Source of the DNA: Mycobacterium parmense
GTDB taxonomy: Bacteria; Actinomycetota; Actinomycetes; Mycobacteriales; Mycobacteriaceae
DNA length: 64,000 bases
Assembly (NCBI RefSeq): GCF_010730575.1
Contig: NZ_AP022614.1
Span: 744,001-808,000, forward strand
Direction: 5' to 3'
The notes under the pieces are model-generated. The model ran no database searches. It was not told the DNA's origin and worked only from the letters and a program-made list of their open reading frames with translations. Positions 9,354 through 18,429 of this stretch are shown one piece after another. A program made the translations under genes and the position numbers. The stretch's first letter is position 1, and every line of letters begins with the position of its first letter.

Positions 9354-10736
9354 GTGTCGGCTGCTGCGGGCAATATCTCCCAGGCCAAGCCGGCAGATCG
9401 TGCGCCGGGGCCGGGGACGGGGCGGCTGGCTCTGATGTTCGCGCGGTCGCGAGATCCGTTTCAGCTGCTCGCCGATTGCGTGACGCGTTACGGCGATGTG
9501 TATTCGTTGCCGTTGGGGCCGGGTGGGACGACGGTGGTCAACGACCCGCGTTACGTCGGGGACTGGCTCATCGACTACTCCCGTTATCACAAAGGCATCA
9601 TGTCGCGGGCGTTGGTGCCGGCGTTGGGGGAGAGCATCCCGGTGGCCGACGGCGAGGCGTGGCAGCGTAACCGCAAGGCGCTCAACCCAGCCTTTTCACG
9701 ACGAAACCTCAACGGCATCGCCCAGATCTTGGAGAGTTCGGTCGAGGAGACGTTGGCGCGCTGGGATGCGATCGCCGACTGCGGTGAGGAAGTCGACATC
9801 TATCGGGAGTTGTCGATCCTGACGATGGCGGCCCTGCAGCGCTCAATGTTTTCCTCGTCGGTGTCGGCTGACAGCGTTCCGGAGTTGGTGGATCTGTTCC
9901 GGATCCAAACCACCTACATGGGTGGGCTCATGCTTACTTTCTGGGCGCCGTCCTGGGTGCCAACACCTGGTGGGCGGGCCGGTCGCCGCGCCGTATTGGC
10001 GATTCGGGGCCGCATCGAAGAAGCCATCGCCGACCGCCGCGCCAACCCGACCGATACCCCGGATGTCCTCAACACACTGCTGGATTTGGGCGCCGACGAC
10101 GGCGCTCCACTAGAACATGAGAATCTTGTTGATCAGTTGATGGGCTTGTGGTTTGGCGGGTTCGACACCACCGCCTCGGCGCTGGTGTGGACGGTGGCCA
10201 TGCTGGCGCAAAACCCCGATGCGATGGAGGCGCTGCGCGCTGAGGCCGATGCCTACACCGGCGATTTCGACTCGTATGGCGAGTTGGCCAAACTTCCCTA
10301 CGCCAAAGCGGCGTTCGATGAAGCCCAACGCTTTCAGGGAGCGCTGCTGTTGACCCGCCAAGCGTTGGAGGACGACGAAATCGCCGGATACTTTGTGCCC
10401 GCGGGCAGTCAGGTCGGGGTCAGCGCCTACACCATCAATCGGCACCCAGCACTGTGGGATCACCCCGACCGCTATGACCCGATGCGCTGGCTCGACGACC
10501 GCAAAAACAGCCACCACCGGTTCCAGTGGGTGCAGTTCGGGGGCGGCCCGCGCCACTGCATCGGCGTCGGGCTGGCGTATCTGGAGGCGCAGTTCGCGCT
10601 GACCAAGATCGCCCAACGCTTCTACATCCAGCCCCGACCCGGCTGGACGCCGCGCCACGAGTTCCACCTCAGCGTCGGACTCAAAGGCGGCCTACCCGGC
10701 CGGATCATCCACCGCCACCGCAAGGCCACCGAATGA
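9354..10736 (+). CDS. Cytochrome P450
   Basis: A heme-thiolate monooxygenase. The oxygen-activating I-helix motif is in FGGFDTTASA (about 10156-10185). The K-helix ExxR is EAQR (about 10320-10331), and the heme ligand Cys lies in FGGGPRHCIG (about 10534-10563). The frame is open to 9219, which would give 505 aa, long for a bacterial P450. GTG at 9354 gives 460 aa and keeps the proline-rich APGPGTG hinge, so I prefer it; the start is not certain. The stop overlaps the following ferredoxin start (ATGA), so both are translated together and the ferredoxin is its likely electron donor. The CYP subfamily is not assigned. Confidence 0.9.
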   Translation: MSAAAGNISQAKPADRAPGPGTGRLALMFARSRDPFQLLADCVTRYGDVYSLPLGPGGTTVVNDPRYVGDWLIDYSRYHKGIMSRALVPALGESIPVADGEAWQRNRKALNPAFSRRNLNGIAQILESSVEETLARWDAIADCGEEVDIYRELSILTMAALQRSMFSSSVSADSVPELVDLFRIQTTYMGGLMLTFWAPSWVPTPGGRAGRRAVLAIRGRIEEAIADRRANPTDTPDVLNTLLDLGADDGAPLEHENLVDQLMGLWFGGFDTTASALVWTVAMLAQNPDAMEALRAEADAYTGDFDSYGELAKLPYAKAAFDEAQRFQGALLLTRQALEDDEIAGYFVPAGSQVGVSAYTINRHPALWDHPDRYDPMRWLDDRKNSHHRFQWVQFGGGPRHCIGVGLAYLEAQFALTKIAQRFYIQPRPGWTPRHEFHLSVGLKGGLPGRIIHRHRKATE

Positions 10737-10948
10737 AACGCGTCACAATCGATGAAGACCTGTGCCAAGGCGCCAAAGAGTGCGCCGCCATCGCAGCCGA
10801 AGCCGTCGAATTCGACAATGACGGCATCGCGCATGCCACCGCCGCAGTCCTCGCCGACGACATCGCCAGCCGGATGGAAGCCGCATGTCCAAGCATGGCG
10901 ATCACTGCTACCGACGTCTTAGTAGATCCCGCCGACGGTAATAGTTAA
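10733..10948 (+). CDS. Ferredoxin, 3Fe-4S type, P450 partner
   Basis: A 71-aa acidic ferredoxin with cysteines at 11, 17 and 52 (DLCQGAKEC and ACPSM). It matches the C-x5-C...CP pattern of P450-linked single-cluster ferredoxins, in which the fourth cluster cysteine is missing. The start ATG overlaps the P450 stop by 4 nt, and the gene ends 10 bp before the amidohydrolase. It should pass electrons from a ferredoxin reductase, which is not encoded nearby, to the P450. Confidence 0.92.
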   Translation: MKRVTIDEDLCQGAKECAAIAAEAVEFDNDGIAHATAAVLADDIASRMEAACPSMAITATDVLVDPADGNS

Positions 10949-10958
10949 GGAGTGAAGC

Positions 10959-12692
10959 ATGGTCAGCAATGGCACCGATTATGAGGTGATCATCAAGGGC
11001 GGCACGTTGATTGATGGGACGAACACGCCGCGCAAGGTCACGGATATCGCGATACGTGAGGGCAAGATCGCCAAGATCGGTGGGCTGGGCAAGGCTACGG
11101 CGGCCCGCATCGTGGATGCCACGGGGCGCATCGTGGCCCCCGGCGTGATCGATGTGCACACCCATTACGACGCGGCGATTTTCTGGGATCCCTACTGCAC
11201 GCCGTCGGGCTATCACGGCATGACCACGGCTGTGGTGTCCAACTGTGGGTTTGGGTTTGCTCCGTGTAAGCAGGATCGGGCGGTGCAGGAACGCTACATG
11301 GGCATGATGGAGACCACCGAGCAGATCCCGACCGCGGCGTTGCGCGAAGCGTTGCCGTTTAACTGGGAGTCTTTCCCCGAATGGCTTGAGGTGGTCAAAG
11401 GCCTGGACAAGGGCCTCAACATCGGCAGCTACATTCCGCTGAATTCGTTGATGATGTTCGTAATGGGCTCTCCCGAGGATGCCCGTGATCGGCTGCCCAC
11501 CGATGCCGAGCTCGCCGAGATGAAGCGGTTGTTGCGCGAAGCGATGCAGGCCGGCGCGTTGGGCTTCGCGTTCTCCAAGCTCAATGAGTTCAATTCGCAT
11601 AAAGATCATGGCAAGCCGATGCCCACCGATGCCGCGGATGAGTCCACCGCCTACGCGTTGGCCGAGGTGCTGCGGGAGATGGATCAAGGAATCATCCAGG
11701 CGTTGGTGGATCTGCCGATGGCCATCGACAACAACCACATCGCCGAACAACTCGCCCGCATCTCCGGACGCCCGGTGGTGCAAAACATCATCGTTCCGTT
11801 CGACCACATACCCGGCGAAATCGATCGGGTGCTGAACTGGCTGGATCACTGCCAAGAACAGGGCTTGGACTGCTACTCACAGGCCCTGGCCTTCCGCACC
11901 TGGAACGAAAGCCGGCTGCTGGACTGGAACACCTGGGATGTGATTCCGGAGTTTGCGCACTTCTCCGAACAAGGCGACGACATCGACGCCCGGGTGCGCA
12001 TCGCCGCCGACCCCGCCTGGCGAAAGGCCATCAAGGACAAGTACTCCGCTGATCTGATGACCTCATCGGGCGGGCCACTCGAAACGCTTAAACTCATCTC
12101 ATTGCCGGACAAGACCGACGCTAGGATTGGCAAGCTGTTCGGCGACATTGCCGCTGAGGCCGGCCGGCACGTTGTCGATGCGTTCTTCGATGCGGTGGTC
12201 GAGTCGCGCTGCGACATGGAATTTCGCACCATGCAAGCGATGAGTCAAGATCCTGCCCTGTTCGAGAAGCTCTATAAGCATCCGCGGGTGATCGCCGGCA
12301 CCTCTGACGGCGGTGCCCACATCCGATTTTTCAGCGGCGGCAATTTTTCCACCGACTTGCTGCAATGGCTTGCGCTGCAGGAAAAGCGGTTCACCCTAGA
12401 GGAACTGCATCACAAGTTCAGCATGCTGCCCGCCCGCCTTCTAGGGTTTGGCGACCGTGGGGCGCTGCTGCCCGGGTTCGCCGCCGACCTGATGGTCTAT
12501 GACCCGACGGAACTCGGCTACCCCGACCAGTACGAGGTGCTGCACGACTTGCCTGGGGGCGAGTTCCGCCGCGTCATCCCCGCCTACGGCATCGACTTGA
12601 TCATGGTCAACGGCGAAGTCACCTTCGAAACCGGCATGAAATCCACCGGCGCCACACCCGGACGCGTGCTGGTCCCGTCCGGCACGCGTTAA
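10959..12692 (+). CDS. D-aminoacylase-like amidohydrolase
   Basis: The 577-aa protein belongs to the N-acyl-D-amino-acid deacylase branch of the amidohydrolase superfamily. The metal-site motif HTHYDA is near residues 66-71. The bridging cysteine is in VVSNCGFGF, and the conserved aspartate is in GTSDGGAH. The family usually hydrolyses amide bonds in N-acyl-D-amino acids or cyclic ureides and enamides. AAGGAG lies 8 bp before the ATG. It directly follows the P450-ferredoxin pair, so it probably acts on the oxidised product or prepares the substrate (inference). The true substrate cannot be read here. Confidence 0.9.
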   Translation: MVSNGTDYEVIIKGGTLIDGTNTPRKVTDIAIREGKIAKIGGLGKATAARIVDATGRIVAPGVIDVHTHYDAAIFWDPYCTPSGYHGMTTAVVSNCGFGFAPCKQDRAVQERYMGMMETTEQIPTAALREALPFNWESFPEWLEVVKGLDKGLNIGSYIPLNSLMMFVMGSPEDARDRLPTDAELAEMKRLLREAMQAGALGFAFSKLNEFNSHKDHGKPMPTDAADESTAYALAEVLREMDQGIIQALVDLPMAIDNNHIAEQLARISGRPVVQNIIVPFDHIPGEIDRVLNWLDHCQEQGLDCYSQALAFRTWNESRLLDWNTWDVIPEFAHFSEQGDDIDARVRIAADPAWRKAIKDKYSADLMTSSGGPLETLKLISLPDKTDARIGKLFGDIAAEAGRHVVDAFFDAVVESRCDMEFRTMQAMSQDPALFEKLYKHPRVIAGTSDGGAHIRFFSGGNFSTDLLQWLALQEKRFTLEELHHKFSMLPARLLGFGDRGALLPGFAADLMVYDPTELGYPDQYEVLHDLPGGEFRRVIPAYGIDLIMVNGEVTFETGMKSTGATPGRVLVPSGTR

Positions 12693-12823
12693 AACCACCT
12701 CACACCGCAACGGTATTCGTAACCATCGCCGCTGCCGTAGCTTGCCGCTTCGCCGGCAGCGGCGGAACTTCTCGTTCTGGCGATCAGGACTGAGGTGCAC
12801 TCGGTCTCGACGATGGAGTAGAG

Positions 12824-13675
12824 GTGATGTTCGAGTTGTGTGCGAACGCCGCTAGAGCTTGTGCGAGCGTGGCTGCCGGCGGTTTCCTGGATCCGTCAAA
12901 CACTCTGTCTGCCAATGCGGCTGCCTTCTGGGTATTCGGCATCGCGACCACTCTGATCGTTGCGGCCTCGATCGTGGTGGCAGTCGTTGAAACCTACAGG
13001 CTTCGCTCACCTCTGCCCCCCGTCGTCTTCGTCAGCGCAACGCTGTGGCTGCCGAACGAACCGCTTGTCGACGCCATTATCGGCTTTCACTACGCCGCCG
13101 ATTCCCCAATCATCTTATTTACGCTGTGGGACAGGGCGATTCCACTCGGTGCGCTCGGGATCGGGGCAATGTTTTTTCTATTCCCTTGGGCGATCTATCG
13201 GATGGCGACACATCGCGTTCCCATGACGCGGATCGTCGCTGTGTGCCTCATCGCCGGCGTCATCGACTGGTTCATGGAGTGGGCAGCGATCCACTGGAAG
13301 CTATTTGAATACTACGGCAACAACCCGTTGCGGATCCTCGGTCTTCCCACCACCAGCATGGCGCAGAACTCCTTCATCTACGCGCTGATGGCCGCGGCCA
13401 TTCTTCTCGCCGCCCCGCGCCTGCAGGGATGGCGCGTGCTGCTCTTCCTTCCCGTGATGCCAGGCCTATATCTCGGCGGCGCGGCCTTATGCACCTGGCC
13501 TGCCTACCTCGGCGTGCATACCCACTGGCCCACCCTGGTGGTCGTGGCGCTGGCTGCGGTATCGACCGCTATGAACGTGTACATACCGCTGTCCGCGCTC
13601 ACCATCGCCAAGCGCACCCCACCGCCGCACGACGAACCGGCCGCTGCCCGGTCGCTCGATACAGTTGCCGGCTGA
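12824..13675 (+). CDS. AveC-like (spirocyclase-family) membrane protein
   Basis: This 283-aa hydrophobic protein has about six to seven predicted membrane segments. They include about residues 33-55, 95-125 and 135-155, plus a C-terminal block rich in Ala, Leu and Val. The charged and aromatic loop DWFMEWAAIHWKLFEYYG lies between membrane segments. Its length and features resemble the AveC-like spirocyclase family that is widespread in mycobacteria; AveC of Streptomyces acts in spiroketal formation of avermectin. Assignment rests on overall pattern, not on a catalytic motif. GTG 12824 or the adjacent ATG 12827 may start it. It is 131 bp after the amidohydrolase and may be in the same operon. 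Confidence 0.6.
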   Translation: MMFELCANAARACASVAAGGFLDPSNTLSANAAAFWVFGIATTLIVAASIVVAVVETYRLRSPLPPVVFVSATLWLPNEPLVDAIIGFHYAADSPIILFTLWDRAIPLGALGIGAMFFLFPWAIYRMATHRVPMTRIVAVCLIAGVIDWFMEWAAIHWKLFEYYGNNPLRILGLPTTSMAQNSFIYALMAAAILLAAPRLQGWRVLLFLPVMPGLYLGGAALCTWPAYLGVHTHWPTLVVVALAAVSTAMNVYIPLSALTIAKRTPPPHDEPAAARSLDTVAG

Positions 13676-14089
13676 TGCTCCAACACACGTGCCTCGGCGC
13701 CCCAGCCCCGGTCCGCTATACGGCCGATGGCCGGCGAGGGGTGGTCGGAGCGACGCCATTGCAGAATTGCCATATTGTCCCCAACCCTGACCCGATCTTC
13801 CCGTTCACGCCCACCCCGCCGCGATCACCTGCGCACCCCAGAAATAGGACTCTCGTCAACTGAGCAGCGCGTGCCAATTACCGCCACTCACTAACCCAGG
13901 CCGATGATGTGTGCGAGCGAACACCGCGCGGCTGACGAATTGTTAACAAAGTGGCCTGTATTTTATAGTTTGTGAAGTCGAAATGCCTGTGCTGGAGCGA
14001 TCCCGCCGAATTTTCACCCGGACTGGCGCCAGTGCGCGAGATGGCGCAGCCGAACGGCGCAATTCAGCATCGGCGTCGGCGCCCACGAT
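13676..14089. other. Gene-free stretch with a promoter-like segment
   Basis: No convincing gene is seen between the AveC-like gene and the third Lrp gene. At 13940-13949 there is a perfect 10-base palindrome, TTGTTAACAA. Fifteen bases further on TATAGT (13964-13969) makes a good -10 box in an otherwise GC-rich region. The pair may form the promoter and operator of the Lrp gene (inference). Confidence 0.4.
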
Positions 14090-15166
14090 GTGAACTTGGC
14101 CGGGCGTGGCCTGACAGGTTCGCCGGCAGGACAGGACGGTGACGTGGCACGCAGTGCTGACTTGCCCCAAGGGAAGAAAGCACCGGCATCTCCCAAGAGA
14201 TTTGTCGCTGCCGAGGATCTCCACGTACCCCAGCTCAACGCCCTTGATCGGGCGCTTATCGACAGCCTGCGTTGTGACGGCCGCCAAGGCAGTCGGGCGC
14301 TGGCCAAGCAGCTCAATGTAAACGAGGTCACCGTCGCGGCGCGCCTGCGACGGCTAGAAGAAGCTGACGTGATGCGCGTCGTCGCGATCACGGATATCCG
14401 GCTGTTTGGCCACCGCGAGTTCGCGTTTGCGATGGTCCAGGTGAGCGGTCGGTCGGTTCACGATGTAGCCGCCGACTTCGCCAAGCTGCCCGAAACCGTC
14501 GCGGTGACCATCACCACCGGCAGGTTCGACATCATCATGCCGTTGCTGTGCCGAGACCGCGCACATGTGGCTGAATTGTTTGGAACCGTGCTGCCGGCGG
14601 TCGACGGGGTCGGCAGTGTTCGGGCCAGCATGGCACTGGATGTGCTGAAGTACGACTCCAAATGGGCACTGCTGAGCGCCGATCCGGGCACCACCCCTGA
14701 GGCGCAACCAAGTGAGACCGTCGATGAAACCGACCTGGAGATTATTGGCTTCCTGCAGCGCAACGCACGGCGCAGCAATCGCAGTATTGCCGCCGAGCTC
14801 GGCATCTCGGAGGGCACCGTGCGAAGCCGGATCAAGCGGATGCTGGCCGACCGGGTCTTTCGCATCCAGGCGGTGTCTGACATCGTCGCGTTTGGATACG
14901 GCGCCCACGCCTACATATGCATCAAGACCGTCCCCGGTGCGGTCGACGCAGTGGCCGCAGCCCTCGTACGACGCGACGACGTTTCACAGCTCACGCGTGT
15001 TCTCAACGGGTTCGACTTAGTCGGCGTGATCAAGGCAGCCGATCACGCTTCGCTGGTGTCGGCGGTCTTCGATGAGATCGCGCTGTTGCCCGGCATTCGA
15101 CGGGCCGAAACGTTCTACGGCTGTGCCAGCCTCAAACACACCTACGCCTGGACCTGGATCGTGTGA
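14090..15166 (+). CDS. Lrp/AsnC family regulator, two fused modules
   Basis: This is a 358-aa protein, the third double Lrp/AsnC regulator of the window. The first winged helix begins near residue 48 (LNALDRALIDSLRC), with recognition helix NEVTVAARLRRL. The second begins near 215, with recognition helix SEGTVRSRIKRM. Both are followed by sensor domains. The first 18 residues are not needed for the fold, so GTG 14144 is an equally likely start. The GMC oxidoreductase gene starts 122 bp downstream on the same strand, with its own promoter. Confidence 0.87.
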   Translation: MNLAGRGLTGSPAGQDGDVARSADLPQGKKAPASPKRFVAAEDLHVPQLNALDRALIDSLRCDGRQGSRALAKQLNVNEVTVAARLRRLEEADVMRVVAITDIRLFGHREFAFAMVQVSGRSVHDVAADFAKLPETVAVTITTGRFDIIMPLLCRDRAHVAELFGTVLPAVDGVGSVRASMALDVLKYDSKWALLSADPGTTPEAQPSETVDETDLEIIGFLQRNARRSNRSIAAELGISEGTVRSRIKRMLADRVFRIQAVSDIVAFGYGAHAYICIKTVPGAVDAVAAALVRRDDVSQLTRVLNGFDLVGVIKAADHASLVSAVFDEIALLPGIRRAETFYGCASLKHTYAWTWIV

Positions 15167-15276
15167 CCCGCATCGGCCAGCGCACCGATGCCTATCCACC
15201 ACTGTCGAGTTAGCACCGCATCGGTTGGGCAACTACGCATATCCGAGATGTAGGTACCAATCAGCCGATTTTTCAC

Positions 15277-15282
15277 TATAAT
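15277..15282 (+). promoter_or_regulatory. -10 box of a leaderless-type promoter
   Basis: TATAAT, a perfect consensus -10, ends 6 bases before the GTG at 15289. Transcription would therefore begin at or next to the start codon, giving a leaderless mRNA, which is common in mycobacteria. No Shine-Dalgarno is present, which agrees. The upstream TACCAA at 15255-15260 is only a weak -35 candidate. Confidence 0.65.
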
Positions 15283-15288
15283 CTTCGC

Positions 15289-16857
15289 GTGGTCTTCGAA
15301 CAGAATCTGGATTTAAAGACGTCAAATTCCTCTTATGTAGTGGCGGGACGGACGGTGGACTCAAAGCGGCCGCATGTCATCGTTATCGGTGCGGGCACCG
15401 CAGGATCCGTGCTCGCGGCACGGCTCAGCGAGGACCCTGAACTATTAGTGACATTGCTGGAGGCCGGCCCCACCGACGACTACGGTGCCGCAGTACTCGA
15501 TCCGAGCCGGGCGCCCGAAGTGTGGTCGACCCTGGCGAACGCGACTATGACCACCATGAGCAGTTCCGCCGGTCCGATCCCCATGGTGCAGGGCCACATC
15601 ATCGGGGGCACCTCCGCCATCAACTACATGGCCACGGTCCGCGGCCAGCCCGAAGACTATGACGCCTGGGAGGCGTCCGGGCTGCCCGGATGGGGATGGT
15701 CTGCGGTGCTCAAAGATTTCATCGCCGCTGAGAAAGATCTCGACTTCGGTCCCTCGCCGATCCACGGCGACGCTGGACCACTGACCGTGAGCCGGTGGAA
15801 ACCCGCCGAACACACCCCCTTCCAGTTGGCGTTCGCCGAGGGCTTGCGCCAGGTTGGCGCGCCGGTCGTCGAGGATGTCAACGACCCGGATCAACTGCCC
15901 GGAATCGGTGTCTTTCCCGCCACACTCGACGCTGCGCGACGCCGTATGACCACGAGCACCGCCTACCTGACTTCCGATGTGCGGGCTCGGCCAAATCTCG
16001 ACATCCGCTCGATGACGTCGGTCTCGGTGATCGTGATCAGCGAGGGTAGGGCAGTGGGAGTCGTTCTCGATACCGGTCAGGAGATCACCGCCGAGGACAT
16101 CGTCGTGGCCTGCGGTGCGCTAGGTTCCCCTACGCTGCTGCTGCGTTCCGGCATCGGACCAGCCGACCAACTCACAGCTCACGGCATAACAGTCCATGCC
16201 GACCTGCCCGTCGGATCAACAATGAGCGATCACCTCGGTGCGGCCCTTGCTTACCATCACGACGCGCCACGCAATGCCACCGGAGGGCCCGCGCAGCCGG
16301 TACTCATCGGTGCATCAGACGGCAAACACATTGACTACCATGTCTTTCCAACCGTTTCACCGATACCCGGTGACACTGCGACCAGCCTGCTGCTCGCCTT
16401 ACTCTTGAGGTCAACAGGCCGCGGAAGCGTGACGCTCGCCGATAACCCCGACGATGCACCGGTGATCACCGCGCCACCATTTCCCGATGATGTCGAGATC
16501 CGACTCGGCCACGCGTTTCGCCAGATCGCAGCCTGGGAACGGTCCCCCGCGGCACGCGAGATCGACTGCCAGCCCGTCGACCCGCACGACCTGACCGCCC
16601 CCGGGGCAGTCGCAGAAGCGTTGGCACGCATGACCATCAGTTACGGACATATGGTCGGCACGTGTCCCATGGGCAGCGTATTGGACGCAGACTGCCGGGT
16701 ACGCGGAATTGAGGGGCTGCGCGTTGTCGACGCATCCTCGATGCCGATCATCCCGGCCGGCAACACCTACCTCGGGTGCGTGATGGTCGCCGAGCGAGTC
16801 GCCCAATCGATGCTCAGCGGTCTCACCGCATCCGGTGAAACCGCGCGAGATCAGTGA
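15289..16857 (+). CDS. GMC-family FAD oxidoreductase
   Basis: This 522-aa glucose-methanol-choline family flavoenzyme oxidises an alcohol, typically to an aldehyde or ketone. The FAD Rossmann motif is in VIVIGAGTAGSVLAARLS, near residues 27-44. The GMC signature is GHIIGGTSAINYM, and the C-terminal nucleotide block is GLRVVDASSMPIIPAGN. The His-rich active-site region lies in YGHMVGTCPMG, near residue 450. The GTG start is supported by the leaderless-type -10 box; the next start, GTG 15355, would remove 22 residues without harming the fold. The closest textbook relatives are choline and alcohol dehydrogenases; the substrate is unknown. Confidence 0.92.
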   Translation: MVFEQNLDLKTSNSSYVVAGRTVDSKRPHVIVIGAGTAGSVLAARLSEDPELLVTLLEAGPTDDYGAAVLDPSRAPEVWSTLANATMTTMSSSAGPIPMVQGHIIGGTSAINYMATVRGQPEDYDAWEASGLPGWGWSAVLKDFIAAEKDLDFGPSPIHGDAGPLTVSRWKPAEHTPFQLAFAEGLRQVGAPVVEDVNDPDQLPGIGVFPATLDAARRRMTTSTAYLTSDVRARPNLDIRSMTSVSVIVISEGRAVGVVLDTGQEITAEDIVVACGALGSPTLLLRSGIGPADQLTAHGITVHADLPVGSTMSDHLGAALAYHHDAPRNATGGPAQPVLIGASDGKHIDYHVFPTVSPIPGDTATSLLLALLLRSTGRGSVTLADNPDDAPVITAPPFPDDVEIRLGHAFRQIAAWERSPAAREIDCQPVDPHDLTAPGAVAEALARMTISYGHMVGTCPMGSVLDADCRVRGIEGLRVVDASSMPIIPAGNTYLGCVMVAERVAQSMLSGLTASGETARDQ

Positions 16858-17498
16858 CACACAAGGCCACACTGCTCAAGCCCTAAGCACCTAACGCCTC
16901 GGCTGCCTCGCTCGATCAACACTTCGTCGCGGTGAGAAGCTATGCGGCGACGCCGCGTAGTCAGTTATCCCCACGGCTGGGGCCACCACGGCGGATGTCA
17001 CACGGCCAACAGCAGGGGAGGAGCTAACATCAACGCACTGCTGACCACGGATCTGACTGTCAAGGACGTCTTGTCGGGCTCGTCCCACCTTGATGGCGTC
17101 ACTGTCACCATGAAAAGGGTTATCCCGCCGAATCAAGACACATCGGCGATCGCAATGCCCGGTCCGCGCCAGGACACGCCGTTCGTTAACTCAACGCAGC
17201 GTAGTGGATCTACTCGCCCGCTGAACCCATGATTTCTGCTCCGCCCGGCGGGCGGCTCTGCAAAAGCAAAATTCCTAATGCTTTGAGCGCCGTGATTTTG
17301 GGATCTATCCGGATTTTGCGAGATCGGCCTTTTGGGAATCCGTTGGCCGACCCGGGCCATCCAGTCGACTGAATCGTCTACGGTCGGAGAGCCCGCTCAC
17401 CACCGCCTAATGTGTGCTAGTTCTGTACGATCCGCGGCATCGACGGTCGACTGCTCTGGGCGACCCCGCTGGCTCAACCTCTTGGTTCCAGCCCAAAG
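16858..17498. other. Gene-free stretch
   Basis: About 640 bases between the GMC gene (plus) and the Ddn-like gene (minus, converging). I see no protein-like frame, RNA gene or clear repeat. It marks the boundary between the Lrp-rich cluster and the TetR-controlled cluster. Confidence 0.4.
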
Positions 17499-17894
17499 TC
17501 ACTGCGAGGAGTTGACTTCGGTCAACACCAGTGCCGCCTCGTTGTACGGAAACAGGCGGTAGAACACGCCAGATGGTCCCGCAACGAGCGCTGCGCCCTC
17601 AGCCTTGGTCAGGAGGCGGGGATTGGCAAGCGCGATGCTCTTGCCCCGCTTGTGCAGCACCGCCCGTCCTCCGGCGAATACATTCTTCAGCCAGTCCGAA
17701 TTCAGCCCGTACCCGACGAGAACGACGAAGCCGTCGCGGGTGGGAAAAACCAGCAGCGGCGTTCGGTAGCGCTTGCCTGATTTGCGTCCGACATGTTCGA
17801 GGGTCCCTTGGCCTGGAAGCCATGGCGTGATCGACCGAGCCGCTGGATTGGTGACTCGACGATTGAAGTTTGCGACGGCCCTCGGCACCCGCAT
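17499..17894 (-). CDS. F420-dependent Ddn-type nitroreductase-family protein
   Basis: A 131-aa split-barrel protein of the deazaflavin-dependent family. The F420-binding signature LEHVGRKSGKRYRTPLLVF is near residues 32-50, followed by GYGLNSDWLKNV. Known members use reduced F420 to reduce quinones, enones and nitro drugs. It is the last gene of a minus-strand run that includes the epoxide-hydrolase-like protein, the alcohol dehydrogenase, the ferredoxin and the CoA-transferase. Mycofactocin- and F420-dependent enzymes occurring side by side are typical of mycobacterial terpenoid or steroid metabolism (established for the families; the role here is inferred). Confidence 0.85.
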   Translation of the reverse strand: MRVPRAVANFNRRVTNPAARSITPWLPGQGTLEHVGRKSGKRYRTPLLVFPTRDGFVVLVGYGLNSDWLKNVFAGGRAVLHKRGKSIALANPRLLTKAEGAALVAGPSGVFYRLFPYNEAALVLTEVNSSQ

Positions 17895-17939
17895 GGCTCC
17901 CTCATTCCCAACGAAGCTCGAAATGAACGGTTTCTGAAC

Positions 17940-18353
17940 TCATGCGGTCGACGGCACCAGGGCGCTGATGTCCTCGCCTTGGAGAAGCTTTATTGTCAGG
18001 TTCAGGTCGAAATAGTCGGTCCAGCGAGTGATCCTTCCCTCGTCATTGACGACAAAGGTCCCCATGACCGGGATGGCCGGCTTGCTTCCGTCCGGTGCCT
18101 GGATGTAGTCCAGGCGTTCGGTGAGCACCACGGGACCCTCGCTGGCGAGGTTGACGATTTCGAAGGCGTAGGCGTCCGGGAACATCGCGAACTGGGCAGC
18201 CATGTTCTCCACGATGGCGTCTGGCCCGGTGAAGGTGGGCATTCCCACATTCTGATAAGTGGCCCCTTCGGCGAGCAGAGGGCGCAACGCTTCGGCGTCC
18301 CGCTGCTCCATCAAGGCGCAGAACCGGCGGACGACATCGGCTGGCGAAGACAT
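17940..18353 (-). CDS. Limonene-1,2-epoxide-hydrolase-like protein
   Basis: This is a 137-aa NTF2-like protein. The Arg-x-Asp pair at R80/D82 (ERLDY) and the aspartate D116 in WTDYFDLN match the Asp-Arg-Asp catalytic arrangement of limonene-epoxide hydrolase and of mycobacterial EphG. Such enzymes add water to a strained epoxide in one step. The length is close to the family minimum. Its position beside P450, alcohol dehydrogenase and CoA-transferase genes fits opening an epoxide made by the P450 (inference). A general SnoaL-like role cannot be excluded, because the fold is shared. Confidence 0.75.
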   Translation of the reverse strand: MSSPADVVRRFCALMEQRDAEALRPLLAEGATYQNVGMPTFTGPDAIVENMAAQFAMFPDAYAFEIVNLASEGPVVLTERLDYIQAPDGSKPAIPVMGTFVVNDEGRITRWTDYFDLNLTIKLLQGEDISALVPSTA

Positions 18354-18429
18354 GAATGAAATCCCTTCACGAGGGTAGGTGAATTAACCTGCGCGGGCGG
18401 AAATTCGGGCGGATTTGCCTTTTTAGGAC

